Positions 31,497 through 43,800 of a stretch of DNA of 64,000 nt are shown here, one piece after another; positions within the stretch are counted from its first letter, which is position 1, and each line of letters opens with the position of its first letter. Source of the stretch: Gavia stellata (lineage: Eukaryota; Chordata; Aves; Gaviiformes; Gaviidae). A model generated the notes under the pieces. It made no database searches, was not told the DNA's origin, and was given only the letters and a program-made list of their open reading frames with translations. A program made the position numbers and the translations under genes. The DNA lies in contig NC_082596.1 in NCBI RefSeq assembly GCF_030936135.1, positions 14,608,155 through 14,672,154 on the forward strand, read 5' to 3'.

Positions 31497-32009
31497 CGGC
31501 GGCGGGCGGCGGCGGGGGCGGCCGGGCGCAGCGCAGCGGCTGGCTGGAAGTTTTGGTGCGGGAGCGCTGGCACAAAGTGCTGGCCAACTTGGGCGGCGAG
31601 GCGCTGGTGCTGAGCGGCGAGGAGCGCCCCGACGGCGCGGCCCACAACGGCCTGGGCGGCGATGGGGCGGCGTGCCGCGGAGCCGAGGGCGGCGGGGGGG
31701 CGGCGGCGGTGCGCACCGCCTTCACCGACCCCCCCGAGCAGGTGCCCGAGGCCGTCTCCAACAAGAAGCGGTGCGTGAAGGTGCTGAAGCAGGAGCTGGG
31801 CGGGCTGGGCATCAGCATCAAGGGGGGCAAGGAGAACAAGATGCCCATCCTCATCAGCAAGATCTTCAAGGGGCTGGCGGCCGACCAGACCCAGGCTCTC
31901 TACGTGGGCGATGCCATCCTGGCCGTCAACGGCACCGACCTGCGGGATGCCACCCACGACGAGGCGGTGCAGGCGCTCAAGCGGGCCGGCAAGGAGGTGC
32001 TGCTGGAAG
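31487..32009 (+). CDS. SNTB1: Beta-1-syntrophin, coding part of exon 1
   Basis: Exon 1 of a syntrophin, a cytoplasmic adaptor that binds dystrophin-family proteins and brings channels and signalling proteins to the membrane through its PDZ domain. The window encodes residues 1-174 plus one base of codon 175. Residues 1-15 are an Ala/Gly-rich leader. Residues 17-43 ([16 protein letters not shown] onward) are the first piece of the split PH1 domain. Residues 44-94 are a variable linker. Residues 95-174 are nearly all of the PDZ domain: carboxylate-binding loop GGLGIS at 105-110 and class I histidine H157 opening helix [14 protein letters not shown] (76-88) and [14 protein letters not shown] (132-145) identify the beta-1 paralogue over alpha-1 or beta-2. 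The start at 31487 is the first in-frame ATG of the CpG island and gives the family's MAVAA start. The exon ends at GAAG|GTAGGG (donor 32010-32011), phase 1, where all syntrophins continue LLEVK. The remaining exons lie beyond 64000. Confidence 0.97.
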
Positions 32010-35000
32010 GTAGGGGCCGGGGGATAGGGCGGGGGACTGGGGACAGCCCGGCCGCCAGCACGCCCCGGGGCGGGAGGCTTTGGGGCAGGGCGGCTCGGCT
32101 GCCACAGAGCCGGCGGAGCCGAGCCGCGGGTTGAAGAGCTCCGTGTGTTTCGTCCCGCTCCTCCGGGCGTCTTTCCAGCGGGGAGCGTTTATTCCCCACC
32201 CCCCCGAGCCGCGCCGGGACCCCCGACGGCATGCATTAAGAACCTAGCGCCTCGGTAAGGGACCCAGGGGGTTGCTGGGGAGCTGGGCTTGAACTTTCTT
32301 CCGTCCCCCTGTCAGCCGCCGCAGCCCCGCAGCCCCCTCCGTGCGCGGCCGCCGGAGCCCCGCCGCCCCGTCTCGTCTCGGCGGCCTGTCGGCTCCCAGG
32401 CTGAGGGCTCACGGTGGGAGCCTGTCCGACCCCCGCCGGGGCGAGGGATCGTCAGGATCTGCCGCTGGAGATTTTCGCGGCTTTTCAGCCCAAGAAGGGT
32501 GGAGGGGGGGGCTGGGTGCCGGGAGAGGAGGGGTTAAGGGAGTAAAGGAGCCCCCCCGGCCGGTAAGGAGAGGGCTTGGGGGACTTTTCCCGAGCCGTCT
32601 CGAAAAGCCCGAAACCTCCCTCTCTCCAGTTCCTCCTGGCCCCTTCCACTGCCGCACTCTCCACTAGGGATGAGGAGGGCAAAGAGACTGGAATGAAGCT
32701 GGCGGTGCCTCACCGACACGTTAACCATCCCGGCAAAGCAGTGGCTTTCGTTTCCTTTCTCAAGGGTCACTGAAACAGTTTTGTAAGAAGTAGCCTTAGA
32801 AATCGAGCCCAGAGTAAGGAACGGATGTTGGTGTGCGTGGAGGAGGCGTGGAGGGAGGGTGTCCCGCCGGAGCGGGTCGGATACTGGGGAGGGTGCAAGC
32901 AGAAGCAGAGCCAGGTTCCCCAGGACAGAGAGTTCATGAGGAGCAAGGCATTCACAGGCATTTAATCCTTGTCTTCTCACAAGGACTCATGTACTTGCTC
33001 CACCTGAGAGAATGAACAGCTGCAGAAATGCCCTTGGCACGTGTTTGATAAAGTGATTACATATTTGCCCAGAAGTTCATTTAACTGCAGGTCAGTGGCA
33101 TTTGAATTATGCTGCTGCCCTGCCTTCCCCTGTGCCATCGCCTTCCTCTGAGCCACAGACGCTCCCACCTCGCTGTGCTTGTAGCCCTTTCGGTACCGCA
33201 CATTTTTTCCTGTGTGTCTTTTTGGTGCTTATTCTGAGGAGTGAAGGAGGTGCTGCTGCAGGTTAGGAGGTGTAGCTGAGGATCAGCCGTGAACAACCAA
33301 CTACAGCATGAAGTTATGGAAAAAGTTTGAAGGGGAGGAAAGGCGAGAAAATGTCATCTGCAGTAGCGTATGCTGAGAAACTATTTGTGTTGTCCACATC
33401 ACAGTGAAAACTGCGAAGGAGTTAGTGCCCCATGAGGACTTAAGAAGCTGAGGGCAGTTGCGGCTCCCCTCCCTGCCTGCCCCACGCTGCTCACGCGACC
33501 CAAGTGCGACCTGTCATCCGTCATGGCAACTGAACTGCTTACAAAGATACCTGTGAAATCTTAATAAGAACTTCTCTTTGAAGTTTCAACAGCCTCTTCT
33601 GAACTGAGGCTGTTGCATTAGATGTCACTGGTTTGTTTAGCTCAGTTTAGGGGCTTCCTGGGGTGCAGGCCAGGCAACGCCTGACCTTTGGTGTGATCTA
33701 ATGAGTAATGTATATAGTGCTTGCAACTGTCTCCCTCCCTCTGTAGTGCCTGCAGTAACAGCACCTGAACATGCTGCTGCTGTCTGAGTCTTAGAAAAAC
33801 CTCAGTTTTCTTCCCGGTAGGAGTGAAGATGAAACCGTTTTCAGCGTGGACTCTGCTCCTTCTCTCCACTCCTTTCATTGCCGCAGCTATTTTCATCTCT
33901 TTCTTTGCTCCATGAAGACCAATGTGCCTCAGTGGTTGTTTCTGCGATTGAATTTGTGATTTGTAAATCAAGAGCATATTTCAGTAGTCATCCCTACGTA
34001 GAGTTAAAATATTCTGACACTGAACTTGGTATTTTGCCCTGCCTCTCGCTTGCTATTCCAGCGGAGTAACCAAAATGAGAGCTGGCCGCAGCATTGCCTG
34101 GGGAGGCGCTACTCCTTCAGTAGGGAACTTCTCTACATGAATGGATTGTGTAAACAGGCAGTTTAAAACAATTCTCTGTGATTCGGTTTCCCACTTTGAA
34201 GCTCTTTCTTCAGTTGCACAGTCTAAAATGGTCTTTTTATTACTAAAGGAAGGAAAATCCAAAAGTTTTTTTTCCCTTTGAAGTATAGGAGGGAGAGTCT
34301 TGATTTTCCTCTCCTTCCAGACAATAGGAATTTGCCGTTTCCTGACTTCTTAGAGAGTTATGTACTGCGAAAAGCAGCCTGCGCTGGGGCAGGGCAAGAC
34401 CCCTGCGCAGCTCCTCTCTAGGATCTTTCTCCAATTAACAGAGCAATGCCAGCGTATGTTTCCAGGGTCAAAATGTAACATTTACATTTTCAGGGCGATT
34501 CTGAGACCTGCTTGTGACTTCCAGACCAGGAAAGCTGAATTTGCAAGGGCATGGCGAGGTGTGAAGCACAGGGGTATATTTCACGGTGCAACAGGGCTCT
34601 GGGTATTGCCCCCAATGCGTTGTGCGTTCCTGGAAAGGGTCTTATGGTTGAGTATTTCCTAGAGGTTATCAGCAGTGAAGATGTCGTCAGTATGACTCAA
34701 TACCCAACATCAGAGTGCTGGAGCCTGTCTGTTGTATAGCGTCCTTCCTAAAATTGCTTGCTCAGTGAGATGAGGCATTTACCAGCTCAGCACTAAACTG
34801 TAGTCTCTCCTGCATTCCTGTGCAGGGAGGAAGGGAGCGGAAAATCCCTCCCCAGCCCTCTGCACCGTGTGTGGGCAGCAGGGCTGGCACTGGGGTGGGT
34901 GGCGGGAGGAGGAAGGTCTTTGAAGGGCCGAAGGGATGGGGCAGTGCTTTGTTTTGACACTTGCCCTTTTTGCTGCATTGATCATCGTCTCTGAGCTGGT

Positions 35001-38000
35001 AGAAATGGAAATAATTTGCTAAACGGTTAAGGGTGGCATAGCTGCAGTAGCTGTGCTGGTGTGGGGTGGCACAGCTGTAAAGCCCAGTGGGATAAGTCCT
35101 ACTCTAAGTTTAATCGGTGTCCCGGGTTGTTCTGTCCTCTCATTTTCCACCCTGAAGGACATCGATCTGTCATGGTCCGGCTACTAAGCTAAAGTTGTAT
35201 AAATCGGTTCCTTCGTACAGATCTGCTCTGTGGGGTTGGCCAGGGTGCCTCAAAGCAGGTAGGATTTGATAAATGGAAGGGAAATAAGGCAACAGGAGAC
35301 ACTGCCATAGGAAGAGCTGTAAGGCAGAAGGTTCAAGAGGAGAGGGAGGTGATGGTGAGGAAGGACTCGAGCCCTAAGAAATCCTGCTCTCACCTCGTCT
35401 GCAGGGATGGACCTCTTCTGCCTGCAGGGTTTAATTTCCTGTGAGCTTTTCGTCACAGCTTGGGCATGGGTGCCCGGGAGCGAAGCAGGCAGTGAGCAGG
35501 GCCAGGGGAAGCGCTAGTGTTGGGCTTGTCAGCCCTGGATGGCTTCTCAGGTGTTCAATACATCAGGACGGAGCTTCTCGCCAGCGTTCGGGAGTGCAAA
35601 GAATCTCCCTACGTGAGAGACGAGACAGCCTCCTCGTGCAGTGCATATTTGAAGGCGTGGAAGGCAGCTAAAATTATCATGACAGCTATTGTTTGTACAT
35701 ATAATTTCCCTGCAGTTCTGTTAAATTGGGTCTTCTTAAATTTGGAAAATCAAGCAGCCCCTCTTGTGCTGTGTGAAGCACGTTATATTCAAGTGACTCT
35801 GAAGACACAAAAGGTGCTTGTTTTTATTGAAGCATCCCAGATGAGAGCAGTCCCTTGGCATGCTCTGTAACCGAGCTGGTTGTGTTTTACTCGTGTTCTC
35901 TATATCTTCAGTGAAAAAATGAAAAATTGAAGTAGCCTGCGCTAATGTCAGACAGGACCCCTCTGCATGATGCTGTGGATATGCAGAAAAAACCCCACAC
36001 AGTAGTGTGTTTTTGCTAGCTGGCTGCAGGATATTTTTTTTGATTGCATCACTTCCTAACTTGTTAAAAGTAGGCAGACGAGCTTCTGATGATGATGGTG
36101 GAAGGTATGCAGCAGGAAAAGGAGCATCTTCTTAATGTTCCTAGAGTTTTTTATTGGTTTTGAGTGATTGCCAGTTAAGCTAACACAGTTGCAAGGTAAG
36201 GGTTACAGCTCGCTTGAGAAGTGGTTCTCTCAGCCTTTCTGGGTTTGCAGACATTTCCCAGAGACGCAGCCCCCTGCATAGTGAATTTTAGCATATGGAC
36301 AGTAGACCATAGTCATCTTCTGTAGCCCTCTTGGGAGTAATCCACAGCTTTAAAGCAATGTAAGAGTAAGCATGGTGCCATCTGTACTATGGTAACGTAT
36401 TATTTTCCAAGCAATATTTCTGTAAGAATGGTAAGAATTGTCTCCTTGCTACCCTTTTTAAATTTTCTTTGGGTGAAGTAAAGCAATTCTGCCTGTGTGA
36501 ATTATGTTGAAATACTGCAAAATAGGCACGCGCTAATTGTTGGTTGTATTTTTCTATCTTGTCTATGTTTTCCTGTTTCTCTCAGTAAAGTAGTGACAAC
36601 AGGAGATTTCTGGGGGTTAATGAAATACAATATTTATCCAAGAAAGTGTGTCTCTTGCAAGTATAGGGGAAAAATGAGGCACAAGGCACTTAAGTGCCTA
36701 CGTGACATAACTACTTACTACAGTCAGGGCTGTAAATCTCAGTGATCGCAAATTGTATGCATAGTTATTCTTTACACTTCCAGAAAACGTATGGAGAAAA
36801 CACTTTACCTTTTTTTTTGGTGCCAGCAAATATGCAGTTAGGGAAATGCTTTGTACTTAGAGGCTATACCGCATTTCATAGCCTGTGTAGCTGTCCTTGC
36901 ACACATCAGTTTGAAAGTGAAATTGAAAGGGAAGGGAGCAGGTAATCTTATTCTCAAGAATACCAGGTCTAAGCAGTCCCTGAGAATCTCCGTTTTGATT
37001 GTTTCAGCTGCCTGCGGCTGATGGTGAAGCTTGAGTGGGGACACTTGTTGTGTCTGTCATTGATTAGATTAGATTACAGGCTAATTTAGCAGTCCAGACA
37101 GTCTGTATCACCTTTCACAGATAGGAATCAGTACATCCTCTCTGCAGTAAATCTGGTACAAGTCCTCTTTCTCAATTACTGTAAAGAAAATAAGGCAGTT
37201 GTGGGCAACACGTTCCTGGATTTATTTGCACCAAGTGCAGGGTTCCCCCTCAACCCACCCACCTTGGAAATGATTCTTCTATAGGACTTAGTATCAGCTC
37301 CTTAAGGGTGCTTAGAAGATTAAACATGTCTAGGGATCTGGGATTCAATTCCACATACAAAGTCTACATGTTAAGTGTCATTAGAAAAAAACCCACATTT
37401 TTAAAAATCCCAGCAGTAATTCTGTTGTGGAAAATTAAATTGAAAACTTGGTATAACTCTTTGAAGAATCTTTAAACCATTAGACAGAGTGAAACTGAAA
37501 GCTGGAGGCTTTTGCTATAGTTAGTGAAACAGTGTTTGTATCTTAATTTTGCCGTGGCAGGTGCCTTTTCACTGAAGGCCAGTCCCACCCTCCCAGGAAG
37601 GCATTTTCACATGGATGATTGTGAACGGCAGTGGCCTCTTCCTCTTCTGGGTTTGGGTTGGAAACGCCCACTGCACGTCTGTCCTGAGGGAGCTGGTGAG
37701 GAGTCTCCATAATTGAAATCAGAGTTTGGATTTGGGACAGCCCAATACAGGTGCTAATCACAACAGTTAGATATTTTCAGGTATAGGTTGGGAAGGATTT
37801 TTAATTTTTTTTACTTGCTTAATCTCACTGTTTTCATAACACGTAGTGTGGAGCTTCTCCTGGTAGTAATTTATCTGTAAATTTGACTTCAAGTATAGCA
37901 TCCGTTCATGTGCATTCAGAGTTCATAAGTGTTGGAGAGTTTACCTAATCTATTTGTAATCTGTTTCAGTGGTCACTTACTTCCAGGCTTTAAGAACACA

Positions 38001-40730
38001 TTATTTCCATTCCATTTTTCTCATTTAGATTTCTGATCATAGGATTATTTTGTACTTTATTCTGCAAGATTATGTTGCCATGGCTACTTGTTAGAATTGG
38101 TACAGCTACTTCAGTAGAAGGGAAATTGGAGGAAACAGTAGTTCAAGAGAGCAATAGCATACGTAAATGAACAAAATAGGATGGGAACAAAGCTGTCTCA
38201 GTACTGCACAGGATACTCTGGCTTTCCAAGTCTGAAAAAATTCTTCAAGCATCTCAGGAAAATAGTTGGTGAAGAAGGGGTGGTAGCGGTGAGTTTCTAG
38301 AACATGCAGAAAGTCTTTTAACTACATATCATACAGGGTTTGCAAGTAGCCTGTATAACACAATTTTTCTGGCCTTGATGTGGTGGGTGGAGGCGAGTGA
38401 GATTCATCTCTCTTACCCCCTTCCGACCCCCTGTTGGTCTCACTACAGCAGCCGTAGCTGGTGTGAAGTGAGCTTCGCTTGGCTCAGCTATGTCACCTCT
38501 CCAATCCTTAGACTATGTCAAGCAGAGAGAAATACTGCTGTCAGCATAAGCTGTGTCTGTGCTAAGGGTCTTTGCCAGGACACCTGTACTTAGAGCCATC
38601 AGGGAGAGCATCGTACTGTTGTGGCAGATTGGGAAAGAGCTAGGGCTCTGAATAGTAGGCACAAATAGTCTGTTTTGGCAGGGGCACAAAGCTCGTAGAG
38701 ATGGGAAGGAACATCAGGGTAGTGGCAGTGTTCGATACATGCCTTGAGGAGTGTCACTGCAAGGAGAGAGTTAGAAGATGTTTGAGGTGAGGCATGGCTG
38801 ATTTGGGCTACAGAAATTTGTGAGAAACTACTACGTAGAAGTGAGAATGTGCTGAATGCTACTTGTTGCTCATGCTACGTGTTGGAAGGTGGGTTAGGAG
38901 CCTCCTTCATGCTCTTAAATAGATGACTGTCAGCTGCTATTTTGCAGGACCAAGAAAGCTGCTCTATGAGTCTTGGTCTCCGTGCTTTAAAAGATGGCTA
39001 ATGGACCTGCTTTCTGTGCCTTGCACTGCTGGAAGAGAGGATTCATTGAAATTATGGCATCCAGAATCTTGCAGAGTCTTAGAGTCCAGCAACACTGAGT
39101 AATGAACTAGGACACAAAAGTTTTTTACCTAACTGCTTGCAGGAGAAGTTGGGAAAAGACAAAATTGGTTTGTCCACTATCCACTTAACTATCAAAACAT
39201 ACTTTTCTCCAGAACATAAATTAACAAACTTGCTTACAGAAAGTTTAGTCAGCTGTGAATAGCCCTTCAGATTGCTTCACCGCTAGATACTGCCTTGCTG
39301 TTGGGTTAGGTTTGTTCCTTCGCGTAAATTAAATTAAGGGTCATAATTTCTGTATGACATTTTGGCAGACTTGAATTTCCGACTGCTGCTACTGTACATT
39401 CTGCTATGGTCTGGCTTTGATTTTGTCTGTCTAGAACTTGAACTACTGAACTGGTTATGGCTTTCACTGCGCACTAAGGGCACGATGCAGTAGATCACTG
39501 CCAAAGTAGCACATCTGTATTGGAGCAATTGGGTAAAATGGAGTTTTTAATTGCAAGGAAATGAGCCACAACAGTAGATGTGGAGAAACCGTCTCTGATT
39601 AGAAATGATTAACATACAGCACACTCCTTCTAAAAATGTTGCGCAGCTTTTTGCTGACCTGTTGGAAGTCATGCTTGTTGGCACAGCTCTAAAAGTCATG
39701 GAAAATAAGGCTGTGGCTGTGTTTATTCCTCACTGCTCAGGGATGTTTCCGTCTAAAGATGACATGTATTCGAGCAGTGAGTCTGCTTCAGGCAGCACGC
39801 AGATGAGTAACTTGTGCGTGTCTGTGTGAACAGCTTCTGTTCACTTTAATGGCATGCTAAAAATAGTAAATTCCTGGTATGGTGTAAGTATTTGAGAAAC
39901 AGGATCCTTTTTCCCTCTATCTGAAAGTTAGAGACATAGCATAACAGAAAAATAAAATTACAAACCTTTTTTTTTTTTAAAAAAAGGACAGCATCAGAAT
40001 ATAAATTCTCTTCTGGCAAAGGAGGCACAACTTAACTGATTTGCTCCAACAGATAACATGACCTTATGGGGCTATTTATCAGCCTCATGTGCCCTTTCAG
40101 GGAAGTAGGGCCATTAGTTAAGCTTTATGTTCCATTTGCCATAGGCACATTCTGCTGGTGCAATACCTATTTTGGCTTTTGACATAATCAAGTAGTTATG
40201 AGAGAGTATTGAAAGCTATACCATGGAAGTAATGTATCTCCACTCTTGTCTGACTTATTTCAATCATAGCTGTTTCTGGGATGATTTACTAACTAACACG
40301 TGGGTTCTAACTGCTATTGGCTCTGATTCTGCAAGGGGAGCAAGAGGCAGCTGTGTGACAGTGAAGATGCTGGAGAGGTTTAGTGTGATCCAGCCTGTAG
40401 CTTATGAGGCTGCTTTAAGTTAATAGTTTTAACTCGGACAGTGGGAGTTTATCTGTTTATCCTGGAGTTTGGGCTTTAGTCACTGCAAAACAGCCTGGAA
40501 GGACAGAGCCGGTAGTGGGGCTGGCGGGACAGCAGTGGCAGATGTGATTTCCCTCATAGCAGGCAGCTTCCCGTTGTTCTTAGACTTGCCGGGCAGGAGC
40601 CAGCAGGATCCTTCTCTTGCTGACGTGAAGCCAAGGGAGGGATTTAATTATTGGATGTTCAGGATGTTTTCCAGGAATGAGGTGAGCAGGATTTGCCTTC
40701 AGTACTTGCTGCCTGAATTCTTTGTGGGGT

Positions 40731-40802
40731 CTTTTTTGGTTGATTTTGGAGGTTTTTTTTGTTTTGTGGGATTTTTGTTGTTATTGTTGTTTTTTGTTGG
40801 GG
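40731..40802. repeat. T/G-rich low-complexity tract in intron 1
   Basis: Runs of T broken by G or GG (TTTTTTTTGTTTTGTGGG, TTGTTGTTATTGTTG and similar). It creates the Phe/Leu/Val-rich central part of a long open frame that is not a gene. Confidence 0.8.
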
Positions 40803-43800
40803 ATGCTATGGACAGAAAAAAAGGCTTCCAAATTACGACTGTGTCTGCCCCTTTTGATTTATTTGCCCTGTCTCATGCAGTGGCAGACTCCCCTGGTACA
40901 CAGCCTCCATCTGCGATGTGTGGCTGGGATGGAGGGGTGTCTTCAGAGAACCAGCAGGATTCTTGTAGGATTACCTACCATATCAATACGTACCTAGGCA
41001 CTGAGACACACACCGTAAGATGTATTTATATACGTACTTCTGTAATGAACAGCCCCATCAACAGGCATTCCTTGTTTGGGGCTTGACCTTCAAATGTGCT
41101 TGAGGCCAGCACGGGTGTACTAACTTCAGGCTGCTGGGGCTTTGCCAGGTCTGGAGAGGCCGAGCTGATGCCTGTGTTACCCGTCGGGTCTCTCCACTGC
41201 GAGGGCAGTGTGGTGGGCTGTCCTGGCTCAACACTGCATGGAGAGGCTTTACGTATTGCACCCCTCTTCCGGAGCAGGGGATGTAGCTGGTTGTGAGCTC
41301 TGTCGAATAAAGTCAAGAAGATATGCTTACTGTAAGAGAAGGGGAGCCAGCTTCAAGCTGGAATGACTTGGATGATGAAAGAAGGCTCTTTGTGAAGATG
41401 TCCAGGTGGTATTACTGTGCTTTGCCTAAACTAAACACATCTGGATTTTAGATGCTCAGGTAAATGGCCAGTCAAAGTGTTAACAGAGCTCAAATACTTC
41501 AAACAGCCGAGGAAGTCCTGAGCATGCTGGTGGGGAGAGACACAAGCAACACTTAAACCTGCCAGCAAACCTCAAGGTGCTACAGATGCCACAACTAATC
41601 TGCTTGAAGCTGCTGTTGCTCTCACGGCTTTTGCTGCCCTCTTCTTTGCAGGGGTAGCAGTTGGGTTGCAGGCTGATGCCGGGATGTTTGTAGACACGGC
41701 TCTTGTCTAGCCCTGGGGAGGAAATCTGTATTCCTGCCTTAAAAAAGGTAAAAAAAGCTCATTCAGTTGTCTTCATGTTTGTGGAATGCTGGAGGAGTGT
41801 CTGGCCAAAAGGGCAATAAAAGAAACCATCATTTTAATTCAGGAAGAATGCAAGTGAAAGAAACTAGTTTTAAGAAGTTCCCAGTCCATTCAGTGAACGG
41901 CTGTCTGTATAAATAAGCCAGACCTATGTGATGTACGAGGGCAGGTCATAAAGAAACCATTGAAGTAACAAACTAGTGGAATTTCCACTTGACACATTAA
42001 AATCAACCCTGAAAGGCTCTATTAAGGAAAGCCATAAATTGAAGCTCTAAAAGGTGGCATGTAAAATATCCCTGAAACTAAAAATGATCCTCTGTCAGTT
42101 TTATGTTTTCCTTTCACTGTGTTATATCTACTTTAATAAACATGTGGGATAGACTATCAAAAGAGCAGCACTTCGTCTGTGAAGCCTTGATGAAATAAAT
42201 AGTGACTCTGGGCATATTATAAATTTCACCCAATAAAAATAAACTTAAATTGATTCTGTGCTTTGCCTGTGTAAGGACTGCTATGCTAAGACCATTTGGC
42301 GTTGATCTTGTTTTATATATATATTGAACTTTTCTGCTAGGCATACCTTGAAATGTTAGCATTTAATGCCTTGAGTTTTCATTCAAGTATTGCCAGAGCT
42401 TGCTTTCTATGTGCATAAATAGTATTAAGACCTTAGAAAGGTTTCAAGGTTCACTCTTGTAACAAAATATTGAGGAACAAGTACCTTTTGGTTTTTGAGG
42501 GAGGAAAGGGAAGGTTGACTTGAAAACACACAAGTTTCTATGGGAGTCTTTATGATGTTTTAATTTGAAAAGGCATTTTATATTTTGAAAGAAAGCTATT
42601 TGCTTTCAAAAGGCTGATTTGAACTTGCATTTTAAAACTTTTCTAAGTAGAATTTTCTATGTGGAATAGCAGAGAATAACCCATTGTACCTTCTCCTTGT
42701 GGAAAATCTTTGCAATCGTGTCACATTTATCAACAGGAAATTTTCATGGCCAGAAAGTTTTGACCAACTCAATGCAGTACTTTTTTCCCATCTTGTTAAA
42801 ATATGTAGTTCATTTCTGTAAGTGCAGGTATTTGTTCTGTTCTTTGGAAACTTTAGACATGCTGTTCCCCTTAATCACTTTGTTCTGTTACTTTTCTATC
42901 AATATGCACATTGTACGAAGTGGATAAGGATGTGTATTTGGTACGAGCCGAGACAGATATGCTTCCAGTGGAGAAGTCACAAGTGATACATTGCATGAAT
43001 TCCTGTAAGGCATTTACGTTTGATCTTTTCAGCTAGTCATAGTTCTGGGGGTACGCTTCTTTCTTTCTGTGAAACTCACAGTAGAAGCCCTGAATAGAGA
43101 GGGAAATGAGGAAGAAACTTCTCGAGTCTCTAAAACTTGCCTAAAAGAGCTCTTCTAGGTGTGATTTTAGTATCTCAACGCAGCTGTAAATTAGTTTGGC
43201 CCACTACCCTTTTAGCTTTTGCTCTGTTAAAGACTTTGTGTACAACTGTATGTATATGAAGGAATCAAGAAATGTTCATGAAACCATAAAGGGTGGGAAA
43301 TTATTTCTATGGGGGAATATGAGATGCATTATTTTGTTTCTTTATTTTCCTGTTACTTTCTTTCTGTTCACTATTGCGTTGGCTGATGTTGGTTTAGGAA
43401 TGCCTTTAAATGTATCTGTTTAATTCCAGAGCTGACCTAGTCCTGGTGTGGGCACAGCTATAAATGTCTATCAGCAGTATTACATGGGCACAAGGTACAA
43501 GTGGGTACACACATATAGTGTATGCCATGAGCTTGCACGCGTGTTGTACATGCATTTGCTTGTACCTAAGGCAGAGTTTGTTTGTTGTCAGTGCTATGTA
43601 GATTAAGTTAATTGTTCTGTGAAAATGGAAATAAATAGGGTCTTGATTATACCTGCACTGAAGGAGTCTCTGGGTTGATTCATTTGCTGGAGTGCTTCAC
43701 AGGAGGCCACACCTGCAATTTGGTTTTTTTTCAGGGTCTGTGTTCTCCACCTGGACCCCACCGTCCAGGTCCGACTGTCTGCAGCCAAGCCGCCAGTGGT

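Larger units (their letters stand above)
31110..32620. promoter_or_regulatory. CpG island over the SNTB1 promoter and first exon
   Basis: The sequence changes abruptly from AT-rich to very GC- and CpG-rich near 31110 and stays so to about 32620, then fades. It spans the presumed core promoter, the 5' UTR, the whole first coding exon and the first 600 bases of intron 1. GC boxes of the Sp1 type (CCCGCCCC near 31331, CGCCCCACCCC near 31370) are present and no TATA box is evident, so a broad, TATA-less CpG promoter is expected. The boundaries are judged by eye. Confidence 0.9.

Noticed and set aside
31109..31957. 282-codon open frame on the minus strand opposite SNTB1 exon 1
   Set aside because: High GC removes stop codons in all frames of the CpG island. 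The frame mirrors the conserved SNTB1 codons and has no domain of its own.
40469..41086. 205-codon plus-strand frame, hydrophobic centre looks like a membrane segment
   Set aside because: The Phe/Leu/Val run comes from a T/G low-complexity tract. The frame has no family resemblance and sits in an intron.
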